Shown here one piece after another: positions 30,969 to 39,204 of a stretch of DNA of 46,323 bases. Position 1 is the first letter of the stretch; the number at the start of each line of letters is the position of its first letter. The notes below the pieces were generated by a model. It ran no database searches. It was not told the DNA's origin and was given only the letters and a program-made list of their open reading frames with translations. The translations under genes were made by a program, and so were the position numbers. Source of the stretch: Chloroflexota bacterium (GTDB lineage: Bacteria > Chloroflexota > Dehalococcoidia > SZUA-161); assembly GCA_021787935.1 (NCBI GenBank), contig JAJYLC010000007.1:1-46323 (forward strand), written 5' to 3'.

Positions 30969-32072
30969 TTAGCTCAGTAGAGTTATCTGCGTCTCCGAAT
31001 CGAAGACATGCATTTTAGCCATATTGAGGACAAGCTCGATCTCCTGCCCGGGCCTTGCCGCCGTACGTGCGTCCACTCTGGCTAAGAACTGTTTATCGCC
31101 ACTCACCATATGAAGGTAAAACTCATTCCCCATGAGCTCGGTAACATCCACCGTGGCGCGGATTGGCGAAGCGACAATACCCGGCGTTATGTACCGCGGG
31201 GAATAAATATCCTCGGGCCGGATGCCGAAAATAATCTTCTTATCCAGGTATTCATGCAATATGCCTGCTCTTTCCTCAGGCACGGGAACCTGGAATGACC
31301 CCGCATCCAGATAAATGCCGTCGCTGGCGCTTTTCACAATGACATCGAAGAAGTTCATCGCCGGACTTCCAATGAAGCCCGCCACGAACACGTTGCCCGG
31401 CTTCTCGTAGAGGTCCTGAGGTTTGCCGACCTGCTGCAAGACGCCTTTGTTCATTACGGCGATGACCGTAGCCATAGTCATGGCTTCCACCTGGTCGTGA
31501 GTTACATAGATAAACGTAGTGCCCAGCCGCTGGTGGAGTTTGCTCAGCTCAGCACGAGTCTGCACTCTGAGTTTGGCATCGAGATTAGATAGAGGTTCAT
31601 CAAGCAAAAACGCCGCTGGCTCCCGCACAATAGCTCGCCCCAGCGCCACTCTTTGCCGCTGTCCACCTGAGAGCTGACGGGGCTTTCGCTTGAGCAAATC
31701 CTCTATGCCCAGGATGCGCGCCGCTTCTTTTACTCTGCGCTCTATCTCGGGTTTTGGTGTCTTCCGCAGGCTGAGGCCGAACGCCATGTTATCATGTACC
31801 GACATGTGAGGGTACAGCGCGTAGGACTGGAATACCATAGCTATGTCGCGATCTCTAGGAGGCACATCGTTGACCAGGCGGTGCCCGATGAAGATTTTGC
31901 CCTCGTCGGGCTCTTCCAAACCGGACAGCAGCCGCAGCACTGTCGTCTTGCCACAGCCGGAGGGGCCGACCAGAACTACAAACTCTTTATCCGGGATCTC
32001 CAGGCTGAAGTCGCTAACTGCAATAGTTTGCCCGAAACGCTTGTTTACATTCTCAAAACGTACTTCAGCCAT
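30969..32072 (-). CDS. Sugar ABC transporter ATP-binding protein (MalK/UgpC type)
   Basis: This 367-residue ATPase has Walker A GPSGCGKTT, Q-loop MVFQSYALYPHMSV, the signature LSGGQRQRVALGRAI, Walker B AAFLLDEPLSNLDAKL and the switch His in VTHDQVEAMT. After residue 235 comes a regulatory C-terminal TOBE/OB extension (IFGIRPEDIYSP...), as in MalK, MsmK and UgpC. It is the last gene of the four-gene importer and lies 89 bases after the second permease gene. Such ATPases often serve several carbohydrate importers. Confidence 0.92.
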   Translation of the reverse strand: MAEVRFENVNKRFGQTIAVSDFSLEIPDKEFVVLVGPSGCGKTTVLRLLSGLEEPDEGKIFIGHRLVNDVPPRDRDIAMVFQSYALYPHMSVHDNMAFGLSLRKTPKPEIERRVKEAARILGIEDLLKRKPRQLSGGQRQRVALGRAIVREPAAFLLDEPLSNLDAKLRVQTRAELSKLHQRLGTTFIYVTHDQVEAMTMATVIAVMNKGVLQQVGKPQDLYEKPGNVFVAGFIGSPAMNFFDVIVKSASDGIYLDAGSFQVPVPEERAGILHEYLDKKIIFGIRPEDIYSPRYITPGIVASPIRATVDVTELMGNEFYLHMVSGDKQFLARVDARTAARPGQEIELVLNMAKMHVFDSETQITLLS

Positions 32073-32161
32073 GACTACTTCCGGGCGAAGACTGATATTT
32101 GTCCGACCCTAGGTGTTCCAACTTCAATTCTATCCTTATCCCAATCGTTAGTAAACCGCTG

Positions 32162-33058
32162 CTATCCCTTAACCGCTCCGGCAGTGATGCCCTCGACGAA
32201 GTAGCGCTGCAGCGCGAAAAAAACAATCAGAGGCAATATCATTGAAATGAACGCAGCCGCTGTGAGCAGTTGCCACTGAGTGCCGAAAGAGCTAACCAGG
32301 TTGTTGATGGTCAGGGTCATCGGCGCCTTGCTCGGAACCTGCAGGTAGACCAGCGCAACCAGCAGGTCGTTCCACACCCAGAGGAACTGGAAAATAGCCA
32401 GCGAAGCTATTGCCGGAACAGATAACGGTAAAATCAACCGGAAGAACACGCGCATATTTGAGGCCCCGTCGAGATACGCCGATTCCAGCAGCTCTTTTGG
32501 CAGGGTGCCAAAGAAACTCGTCAGCAAGAAAATGGCGAAGGGCAGACCGTAGGCAGTGTGCGCCAGCCATATTCCCGGGAAAGTACCGACTAAATGGGTG
32601 TCAGCAAAAAGGCGCAATACCGGAATCAGGGTCGCCTGAATCGGTACCACAATCAAGGCGACCAGAAAGATAAAGAGTATATTGCGTCCGGGGAATTTCA
32701 TCCAGGCGAATGCGAACCCGGCGAAGCTGGCCACCAGGATAGGTATCACCGTTCCGGGTATAGAGATTATCAAGCTATTGAGGAAGCTGCGCCCCATCCC
32801 GTTCTGTGAAATTACAGAGCTATAGTTGTCCAGAGTGAACTTGAAGGGCGTTTGAAATGCCGTCCACCATCCCGTAGTGGAGACCTCGGTCGAAGGCCGG
32901 AAGGAGCTCACAAGCAGGCCAACGGTCGGGGTCAGCCACAACAAGGCTATGACGATCAGAATGACATGCAGAGGCAATCTTGAGAAGAATCTTCTCAGAC
33001 GCGCTAATATTTTCAAGAGGATGGGCCTTATACCTGACGCTTCTGGGACGGCGGCCAT
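32162..33058 (-). CDS. Sugar ABC transporter permease (MalG type)
   Basis: This 298-residue inner-membrane permease has six hydrophobic segments, beginning LHVILIVIALLWLTPTVGLL. The cytoplasmic EAA loop that docks on the ATPase reads ELLESAYLDGASNMRVFFRLILP. Its ATG abuts the stop of the upstream permease gene directly, which implies coupled translation. Together with the neighbouring genes it makes a complete carbohydrate importer; AglG/MalG-like by order and pattern. Confidence 0.9.
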   Translation of the reverse strand: MAAVPEASGIRPILLKILARLRRFFSRLPLHVILIVIALLWLTPTVGLLVSSFRPSTEVSTTGWWTAFQTPFKFTLDNYSSVISQNGMGRSFLNSLIISIPGTVIPILVASFAGFAFAWMKFPGRNILFIFLVALIVVPIQATLIPVLRLFADTHLVGTFPGIWLAHTAYGLPFAIFLLTSFFGTLPKELLESAYLDGASNMRVFFRLILPLSVPAIASLAIFQFLWVWNDLLVALVYLQVPSKAPMTLTINNLVSSFGTQWQLLTAAAFISMILPLIVFFALQRYFVEGITAGAVKG

Positions 33059-34033
33059 CTAGCCCCCTCCTTGAAATCTGACACGACGGATACTGATGAA
33101 CATGATGGGTAGGATCGCCAAAAAAAGTATCACAGCGAGAGCGCCTGCCTTACCAAAATCCTGATAATTGAACATCTCCTTGTACATCATGGTGGCAATG
33201 ACATCGGTGTTGAAGTTGCCCGACGTCATTACCCATACAACATCGAAGATCTTCAAGGCCTGGATGACCAGCGTGGTGACGACAAGTGCAATCGTGGGAG
33301 TCAGCATCGGGATAATGATTCGTCGCACTGCCTGCCATTCGGTCGCTCCATCTACTCGGGCCGCCTCTAGTACCTCTGTGGATATACCCTTTAAGCCAGC
33401 CGAGAGAACCACCATGGCAAAGCCCGTCCACATCCAAACGCCCACCAATATGATGGCGACGTTGTTGGTGTGAAATGGCGTGGGTAGGACATGGTTCGTG
33501 TAAGGAACCGCCTGCTGCACAAGCCAGGCTTGCGGCTGGAGGCCAACCTTTGTGGCGACTTCGTTAACAAGTCCGATCTGAGTGAACCCCTGTGGTGCAT
33601 AGGAGTACATAAACTTCCAGATGACCGATGCAGCTACGAAAGAGATGGCCATGGGGATAAAAATGACCGCCTTCGCTACAGCCTCGTATCTGACCCGTCC
33701 GGTCAGGATGGCAAAGAGCAGACCAAGGCCGACAGTGAGAAGTGTGAACAGCACTATCCAGAGTACATTGTTCAACAAAACGTCTTGTGTGGTTCGATTT
33801 GTGAAGATGTAGGTGTAGTTGTTAAAACCGACATAGGACGTGGAATTGGCATTCATGAAGCTCAGTCGCACGGTGGCGATGACAGGATAGATCAGAAATA
33901 CCGAGACGAAGAGGAGCGCTGGCAGCAGCCACAGCCAGGGGGATAGACGACCCCGGCGGCGGCCCCGCCATTTGATTTCAATTCTTCCAGCGAAGCGGCT
34001 CCAAACGGACGAACGGTGGCGGTCATCGCTCAT
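33059..34033 (-). CDS. Sugar ABC transporter permease (MalF type)
   Basis: This 324-residue permease has an N-terminal cytoplasmic basic segment (SRFAGRIEIKWRGRRRGRL), then six membrane segments starting LSPWLWLLPALLFVSVFLIYP. The EAA loop reads EVLEAARVDGATEWQAVRRIIIP. The length matches AglF/MalF-like permeases lacking the large periplasmic P2 loop of enteric MalF. It follows the binding-protein gene after a 105-base gap with a strong hairpin. Confidence 0.9.
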   Translation of the reverse strand: MSDDRHRSSVWSRFAGRIEIKWRGRRRGRLSPWLWLLPALLFVSVFLIYPVIATVRLSFMNANSTSYVGFNNYTYIFTNRTTQDVLLNNVLWIVLFTLLTVGLGLLFAILTGRVRYEAVAKAVIFIPMAISFVAASVIWKFMYSYAPQGFTQIGLVNEVATKVGLQPQAWLVQQAVPYTNHVLPTPFHTNNVAIILVGVWMWTGFAMVVLSAGLKGISTEVLEAARVDGATEWQAVRRIIIPMLTPTIALVVTTLVIQALKIFDVVWVMTSGNFNTDVIATMMYKEMFNYQDFGKAGALAVILFLAILPIMFISIRRVRFQGGG

Positions 34034-34058
34034 TGCACAACCATATCATAGTACTGTT

Positions 34059-34098
34059 GCGGGGCAATCCCGTTAATCATCTTACAGGGTTGCCCCGC
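34059..34098 (-). promoter_or_regulatory. Intergenic stem-loop between binding-protein and permease genes
   Basis: GCGGGGCAA (34059-34067) pairs with TTGCCCCGC (34090-34098), extended by CCC/GGG with one bulge. There is no T-run, so it may stabilise the 3' end of the binding-protein message and lower permease expression, as intergenic hairpins do between malE and malF in enteric bacteria. The hairpin is seen; the role is inferred. Confidence 0.6.
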
Positions 34099-34138
34099 GC
34101 TTTCTTGGGCAGCAATTCGTTAGACTTACGCTATTTCA

Positions 34139-35527
34139 TCAATAGTTGGCTTTGGCCACGGACTCGATGTTCTGCAAAATACTGTCCAGTTGGCTAGGAT
34201 TCTGCAGGTAGGACAGGACGCCAGCCCAATACGCATTTTCCACCGCTGCCGGCATAGCATCATCCTGGCTGAACCGGAAGATGGCAGCAGTGCTCAGTTG
34301 CCTGGCTGCATTCTGAGTTACAACATCCGGGTAGTCGCTCAAGGGTACTTGGTTGTTGACCGAAGTGAAGCCACCGCGTTTGACCCATATATCCTGTGCG
34401 GCCGCAGTAGATAGATACGTGACCAGGGAACGGACGGCCGGCGTATCCTTAAACGCTACCACCAGGTCTGCGCCGCCGGTCACAGCACTAGTGTAATTAC
34501 CGTTAATGACGGGGAAGGGATAGAAGTTGTAGTCCTGCCCTGCCACCAGGCTGGGGAATTGGGTGGAGATGAACCCTGCGGTGAAGTCCCCCAGATAGTC
34601 CATAGCTGCCTGGGGCGGCGTCTCGAAGGGCAGGTAGGTACCATCCTGGAAGTTGGTGGCTAGAATCGCAGTAGCTCCGCCAGGAACGTAGCCTGGGGTC
34701 AGGGCGATCTGGCCGAACATCTGGAAGGCGTTCTTGACCCTGGAATCCGTCCATGGAATCTGATGGTTGACCCACTGATCGCTAACATTACCGCCGTACA
34801 AACTCAGGAAAATCTGGTCGATCCAGTCAGCGCCCGGCCAGCCGCTTGCGGCACCACTTGAAACGGCTACAGACCAGGGGTAAGCAGGCGTGGTCTTAGC
34901 CGCCACGATCTGATTGGAAAGCGCTATCATTTGGTTCCAGGTCTGCGGAGTGGTCCAGTTATTGGCCGTAAACGTTTTAGGGTCGTACCATATAGTCCCC
35001 TTGCTGGAGGCCTTCATGAAGATGGAATAGAGGTTCCCATTTACGGTGCCGAGGTCGACCCAGCCTTTCGAATAATCGGCGTTGATGGTCGTCATATTGA
35101 GAAAATTACTCAATGGTATCAGATTTCCGGCTTTGGCGAACTGCTGCATCAGCCCCGGGTTAGGAAGAATAGCGACATCAGGTGGATTGCCCGCCTGTAT
35201 GCGAGTAATCAGTTCAGCATTCAAGTCTCGGGTGCCGGTGAAATTCACCTTGCCGCCCGTCTGCTGCTCCCATGGTGCCACCATAGCGTTGAAACTAGCT
35301 AGCTCTTCCCCACCCCAGGTCCCCAGCACCTCAACGCTGCCAATCGGCGATGTGACTGGAGTAGGGGTAGGCGTTGCAGCAACCGTTGGGGTGGGAGTAG
35401 GAGCGACCGTCGGCGTAGGAGTTGCCGTGGGCGTCGTCTTGCAGGCGAAAGAGCCTAATAGAGCTACCATGACCACCATCACCACCCCCAGCCAGAGCTT
35501 GCTGCGATGTAACGGAGTCTTTCTCAT
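34139..35527 (-). CDS. Sugar ABC transporter substrate-binding lipoprotein
   Basis: This 462-residue protein starts with a basic n-region MRKTPLHRSK, a hydrophobic stretch LWLGVVMVVMVALLGSFA and Cys29 as lipidation site (lipobox GSFA-C is slightly unusual at -3). A linker of about 35 residues made of Thr, Pro and Ala repeats follows, then a type-I carbohydrate-binding fold beginning VEVLGTWGGEELASFN, with NPPDVAILPNPG. It is closest in style to alpha-glucoside-binding proteins, but the sugar is not certain. ATG 35527 has AAAGGAGGT upstream; the frame continues 27 codons further without a site. First gene of the importer operon. Confidence 0.9.
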   Translation of the reverse strand: MRKTPLHRSKLWLGVVMVVMVALLGSFACKTTPTATPTPTVAPTPTPTVAATPTPTPVTSPIGSVEVLGTWGGEELASFNAMVAPWEQQTGGKVNFTGTRDLNAELITRIQAGNPPDVAILPNPGLMQQFAKAGNLIPLSNFLNMTTINADYSKGWVDLGTVNGNLYSIFMKASSKGTIWYDPKTFTANNWTTPQTWNQMIALSNQIVAAKTTPAYPWSVAVSSGAASGWPGADWIDQIFLSLYGGNVSDQWVNHQIPWTDSRVKNAFQMFGQIALTPGYVPGGATAILATNFQDGTYLPFETPPQAAMDYLGDFTAGFISTQFPSLVAGQDYNFYPFPVINGNYTSAVTGGADLVVAFKDTPAVRSLVTYLSTAAAQDIWVKRGGFTSVNNQVPLSDYPDVVTQNAARQLSTAAIFRFSQDDAMPAAVENAYWAGVLSYLQNPSQLDSILQNIESVAKANY

Positions 35528-35595
35528 TTTACAGATACCTCCTTTAATATTTATTTGTAGTGGAAATAGTAACAAGCATGTAATTAAGAAGTTAT

Positions 35596-35635
35596 AAAAT
35601 TGACGCATGAAATGTTAAATTTCCGTGACATTTCA
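35596..35635 (-). promoter_or_regulatory. Promoter and operator candidate upstream of the sugar importer
   Basis: TGAAATGT (35608-35615) and ACATTTCA (35628-35635) form a perfect 8-bp inverted repeat with a 12-base spacer. The left arm also belongs to GAAAT-gttaa-ATTTC. On the minus strand TTAACA and TATAAC are 16 bp apart and overlap this palindrome, so a repressor bound here would cover the -35 box. The likely regulator, such as a LacI-type protein, is not in the window. Confidence 0.5.
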
Positions 35636-35767
35636 AGTTTATGCACGTGGTTAGACATAATGTTTCCCCTGGCGGGTTTTTAATGTTTCCAAACACGAAA
35701 TGCTAGCTGTCCCAGAAGAGAGGTTGTATCCGTACTCTCAGATGTGATAATATTGGTATTCAATTTG

Positions 35768-35776
35768 TGCTATGAT
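35768..35776 (+). promoter_or_regulatory. Extended -10 promoter upstream of argB
   Basis: TGCTATGAT is an extended -10 motif (TGnTATnAT type) about 25 bases before the argB start; a good -35 box is not seen. AAGG in the leader can serve as ribosome site. Confidence 0.45.
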
Positions 35777-35802
35777 TAAGTGTCAAGCTAAGGTACAAGC
35801 CC

Positions 35803-36603
35803 ATGCAACGCAGGAATAGTTCAAATAAAACAATCGTAATAAAGATCGGCGGCTCTACGCTAGGCAGCCATGACACTACGTTAGATGACCTGGTAACCCT
35901 TCAGAAGAAAGGCATCGTGCCCGTAGTTGTTCACGGCGGCGGCAGTAAAATCACCGAGTGGCTCAAGAAAATGGGGGTCTCTACGAACTTCGTGCGGGGC
36001 ATGAGGGTGACCGACGCCGCAACTCTTGAGGTGGTCATCGCTGTGCTCGCCGGGCTGGTCAACAAGGAGCTTGTAGCCGCAATTGTGTCCAGGGGTGGCC
36101 AAGCCATAGGTCTGAGCGGTGCAGATGGTGGACTGATTCAGGGCAAGATTGAGAACCCCGAGCTGGGCTATGTGGGCAAGGTAGTGAAAGTCAATGCCGA
36201 ACCCGTTAAAGCCATTCTCAGCGCCGGATATCTGCCTGTGATCGCTCCCGGCGGATTAAAAGTATCGGGTCGAGACAGTGACCCTGTGATGTTACTTAAC
36301 ATAAATGGAGATGCCGTGGCCAGCGAGATCGCTGGCGCGCTCAAAACGGAAAGACTCATCTTCCTCACCGATGTACCAGGGGTACGTGACAGCGAGGGTA
36401 AATTCCTGCCCAGGCTATCCGCCTCTGAAGCTAAGGAGATGATAGCCTCGGGGGTCATTCAGGGAGGGATGATACCAAAGGTGGAGGCCTGTCTCAGCGC
36501 CCTCTCGCGCGTGCCCTCGACTCAGATTGTTGATGGACGCACCGCGGGAGCGCTTCTTGCAGCTATCGAAAAGGAAAACGTAGGAACAAGAATAGAGCCA
36601 TAA
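35803..36603 (+). CDS. argB: Acetylglutamate kinase
   Basis: This 266-residue amino-acid kinase family protein phosphorylates N-acetylglutamate, the second step of arginine synthesis. It has the N-terminal KIGGSTLGSHD loop, the VVVHGGGSKITEWLKKMG segment, VSGRDSDPVMLLNINGDAVASEIAGAL, the nucleotide loop IFLTDVPGV and the C-terminal GGMIPKVEACLSAL. The length is shorter than arginine-inhibited forms with an N-terminal kinked helix, so feedback control by arginine through that helix is unlikely. It is the first gene of argB-argD-argG-argH-rpe. Confidence 0.95.
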   Translation: MQRRNSSNKTIVIKIGGSTLGSHDTTLDDLVTLQKKGIVPVVVHGGGSKITEWLKKMGVSTNFVRGMRVTDAATLEVVIAVLAGLVNKELVAAIVSRGGQAIGLSGADGGLIQGKIENPELGYVGKVVKVNAEPVKAILSAGYLPVIAPGGLKVSGRDSDPVMLLNINGDAVASEIAGALKTERLIFLTDVPGVRDSEGKFLPRLSASEAKEMIASGVIQGGMIPKVEACLSALSRVPSTQIVDGRTAGALLAAIEKENVGTRIEP

Positions 36604-36641
36604 GATTGAAACATGAAGGGTGAGGTCAACTCGCCCTGTAA

Positions 36642-36667
36642 CCCGTTCATCCTGAGCTTGTCGAAGG
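36642..36667. repeat. CCCGTTCATCCTGAGCTTGTCGAAGGA repeat
   Basis: A single unit of the same dispersed family as at 9.1 kb, in the 104-bp gap between argB and argD. Core: GTTCATCCTGAGCTTGTCGAA. Confidence 0.75.
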
Positions 36668-36707
36668 ACGCGAAGGGGAATTCAGCGCAGAAGGTTAGGA
36701 CAAAGAA

Positions 36708-37889
36708 ATGACAGACTGGCAAAAACTGGAAAGCAAATACTTCATGCCCACTATCAAACGCATGCCTGTGACCCTGGTCAAAGGCAAGGGTGTAAGTGTG
36801 TGGGATGACAAAGGCAGAGAATACCTGGACTTCACCGCAGGTTGGGGAGTGAACAGCCTGGGACACTGCCATCCCGCGGTGGTAAAAGCCCTCACTGAGC
36901 AAGCCAAAACGCTCATCCAGACATCCAACCAGTTCTATACCATACCCCAGCTACAGCTTGCCGGGCTGCTTATAGAGAATAGTTGCTTTGACAAAGCCTT
37001 TTTCTGCAACAGCGGCGCCGAAGCCAATGAAGGCGCGGTAAAACTGGCACGCCGCTATGGCAAGCTACATTTAAATGGTGCCTACAAGGTGGTCACCGCG
37101 CTGAACTCTTTTCACGGACGCACACTGGCGATGACCGCCGCCACAGGACAGCGCAAATTCCATGAGCCGTATTTGCCCATCCCTGATGGCTTCATAAACG
37201 TAGAGTACAACAACATTGGCGCTATCAAGAAGGCAACCTCTGCGCAGACCTGCGCTGTGATGCTGGAGCCAGTACAAGGCGAGGGGGGCGTCAATATCCC
37301 AGACGACGGCTATCTCAAGGCCGTGCGAACCTGGTGCAATCAGAAGGGCATCCTTCTGATACTCGACGAAGTGCAGACAGGCATAGGGCGTATCGGGACA
37401 CTCTTTGGCTACGAGCAATTCAATGCCGAGCCCGATATCATCACCCTGGCCAAAGGACTGGGTGGAGGCATACCCATCGGGGCGTTCCTGGCTAAAGAGA
37501 AAGCGGCCGTCTTTGCGCTGGGGGAGCATGGCTCCACCTTCGGCGGAAACCCTCTGGCCTGCGCCGTGGGTTATGAAACCTTGAAGTTTATCATCGAAAA
37601 TGATATACCAGATAGGGTGAAAAAGAACGGAGCTTATCTGCTGTCCCGGCTTAAACAACTCAAGGCTAAATACGATTTCATCGTAGACGTACGGGGTCGC
37701 GGGCTCCTGGCAGCCATCCAGTTCAATAGCGACCTTACTCAGGATATAGTTAAAGCATGTATGGAGCGCGGACTCCTGCTTAATCCGGTAAAACCGAACG
37801 CAATTCGCTTCATGCCTCCGCTGACTGTCACCAAGAAAGAAATAGATGAAGCAATAGCCATACTGGATAAAGCCCTGGCAAAATCGTAG
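36708..37889 (+). CDS. argD: Acetylornithine aminotransferase
   Basis: This 393-residue class III PLP aminotransferase has the cofactor lysine Lys249 in TLAKGLGGGIPIGAF. Earlier conserved motifs are FCNSGAEANEGAVKLARRYG, SFHGRTLAMTAATGQ and LILDEVQTGIGRIGTLFGYE. It converts N-acetylglutamate semialdehyde to N-acetylornithine and may also serve as succinyldiaminopimelate aminotransferase. AGG lies upstream of the ATG. Between argB and argG it is firmly assigned to arginine synthesis. Confidence 0.95.
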   Translation: MTDWQKLESKYFMPTIKRMPVTLVKGKGVSVWDDKGREYLDFTAGWGVNSLGHCHPAVVKALTEQAKTLIQTSNQFYTIPQLQLAGLLIENSCFDKAFFCNSGAEANEGAVKLARRYGKLHLNGAYKVVTALNSFHGRTLAMTAATGQRKFHEPYLPIPDGFINVEYNNIGAIKKATSAQTCAVMLEPVQGEGGVNIPDDGYLKAVRTWCNQKGILLILDEVQTGIGRIGTLFGYEQFNAEPDIITLAKGLGGGIPIGAFLAKEKAAVFALGEHGSTFGGNPLACAVGYETLKFIIENDIPDRVKKNGAYLLSRLKQLKAKYDFIVDVRGRGLLAAIQFNSDLTQDIVKACMERGLLLNPVKPNAIRFMPPLTVTKKEIDEAIAILDKALAKS

Positions 37890-37908
37890 GGGCGAGATTT
37901 CCTCGCCC
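37888..37908. repeat. GTAGGGGC hairpin repeat, copy 2
   Basis: GGGCGAG pairs with CTCGCCC around a five-base loop, overlapping the argD stop codon region. Similar in form to the hairpin at 7232-7258. No T-run follows, so argG can still be read from the same transcript. Confidence 0.5.
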
Positions 37909-37942
37909 AACATTTAGGTAAAAACGAAAGCGAGGGACAATA

Positions 37943-39178
37943 TTGAAGGACAAGGTTGTTCTGGCATATAGCGGCGGACTCGATACCTCTGTAGCGATCA
38001 GGTGGATCGGCGAGAAATACCAGATGAAAGTTATCGCCCTGAGCATAGACCTCGGGGCTGAGAAGGACTACGAGGGTATTCGCCAGAAGGCGCTCAAGGT
38101 GGGAGCAGCCAAGGCGCTGGTGGTGGATGCCAAAGATACGTTCATCAATGATTACGTCTTTCCCGCCCTCCAGGCGGATGCCATATACGAAGGACAATAC
38201 ACCCTTGCTACTGCACTGGCACGGCCTCTCATAGCCAAACTCTTAGTCCAAACCGCTCTCAAAAATAAAGCGACAGCCGTGGCTCACGGCTGCACCGGCA
38301 AGGGCAACGACCAAGTCAGGTTCGATGTATCTGTACTGGCCCTGGCCCCGCAGCTTGACGTAATAGCACCGGCACGCGAGTGGGGCTTTACCAGAGAAGA
38401 GACCATTGAGTACGCTAAACGCTACGGCATACCAGTGCCGGTCACGGTGAAGAGCCCCTATTCCATAGATGAGAACCTCTGGGGCAAGAGCATAGAGTGC
38501 GGCATACTGGAAGACCCCTGGGCAGAACCACCTGAGGAAGTGTTCACCTGGACCAAATCGCCGCAGAAGGCTCCCAACAAACCGCAGTATGTCGAGATAG
38601 GCTTCGAGCAGGGAATACCCGTCAGCCTGGACGGAAAAACAATGGGCGGCGTCGAACTGGTGGAGAAGCTAAACGTCATCGCCGGAGAGCATGGCGTGGG
38701 CAGGATAGACCACCTGGAGAACCGTCTGGTGGGCATAAAGTCGAGGGAGGTTTACGAGGCGCCGGCGGCTACCGTGCTCCTGGCAGCCCACCTCGCCCTG
38801 GAGCAGATGACCCTGGGCAAAGACCAGCTTCGCTTTAAGGCGCGAGTAGCTCAGGAATACGCCGATATCGTGTACAATGGTCTCTGGTTCTCAGCCATGC
38901 ATGATGACCTCACAGCTTATGTCAAGAGCACCCAGACTCATGTAGATGGCACAGTCCGGGTGAAGCTGTTCAAAGGCAAGGCGACCGTGGTCGGGCGCAA
39001 ATCGCCCAAGTCGCTCTACAGCTATAAGCTTGCTACCTATGACAAAGAGGACAAGTTCGACCAGAGCGCCTCGGTGGGCTTTATTCAGATATTCGGCCTG
39101 CCGGTGAAGACACAGGCGCAGGTACAGAGGAAGCTGGACAAGAGCCTCCGAAAAATCGAAGAGGGCGAATTCGTTTAA
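37943..39178 (+). CDS. argG: Argininosuccinate synthase
   Basis: This 411-residue enzyme joins citrulline and aspartate with ATP. The N-terminal PP-loop VVLAYSGGLDTSVAIRW is intact, as are AVAHGCTGKGNDQVRFDV and the SPYSIDENLWGKSIECG segment. The start is TTG with GAGGG seven bases upstream, and the first residues MKDKVVLAYSGG match the usual N-terminus. The length agrees with the standard bacterial type 1 enzyme. It is followed closely by argH. Confidence 0.96.
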   Translation: MKDKVVLAYSGGLDTSVAIRWIGEKYQMKVIALSIDLGAEKDYEGIRQKALKVGAAKALVVDAKDTFINDYVFPALQADAIYEGQYTLATALARPLIAKLLVQTALKNKATAVAHGCTGKGNDQVRFDVSVLALAPQLDVIAPAREWGFTREETIEYAKRYGIPVPVTVKSPYSIDENLWGKSIECGILEDPWAEPPEEVFTWTKSPQKAPNKPQYVEIGFEQGIPVSLDGKTMGGVELVEKLNVIAGEHGVGRIDHLENRLVGIKSREVYEAPAATVLLAAHLALEQMTLGKDQLRFKARVAQEYADIVYNGLWFSAMHDDLTAYVKSTQTHVDGTVRVKLFKGKATVVGRKSPKSLYSYKLATYDKEDKFDQSASVGFIQIFGLPVKTQAQVQRKLDKSLRKIEEGEFV

Positions 39179-39204
39179 AATCATAAACTCAGAGGCCAGG
39201 ATTT

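Noticed and set aside
35355-35440. Tandem-like ACCGTTGGGGTGGGAG-type repeats as a possible CRISPR or minisatellite
   Set aside because: This is the coding sequence of the Thr/Pro linker of the binding lipoprotein; the units are short, in frame and without spacers.
37071-37913. 280-residue minus-strand frame opposite argD
   Set aside because: Mirror frame of a clear aminotransferase gene, with no motif of its own.
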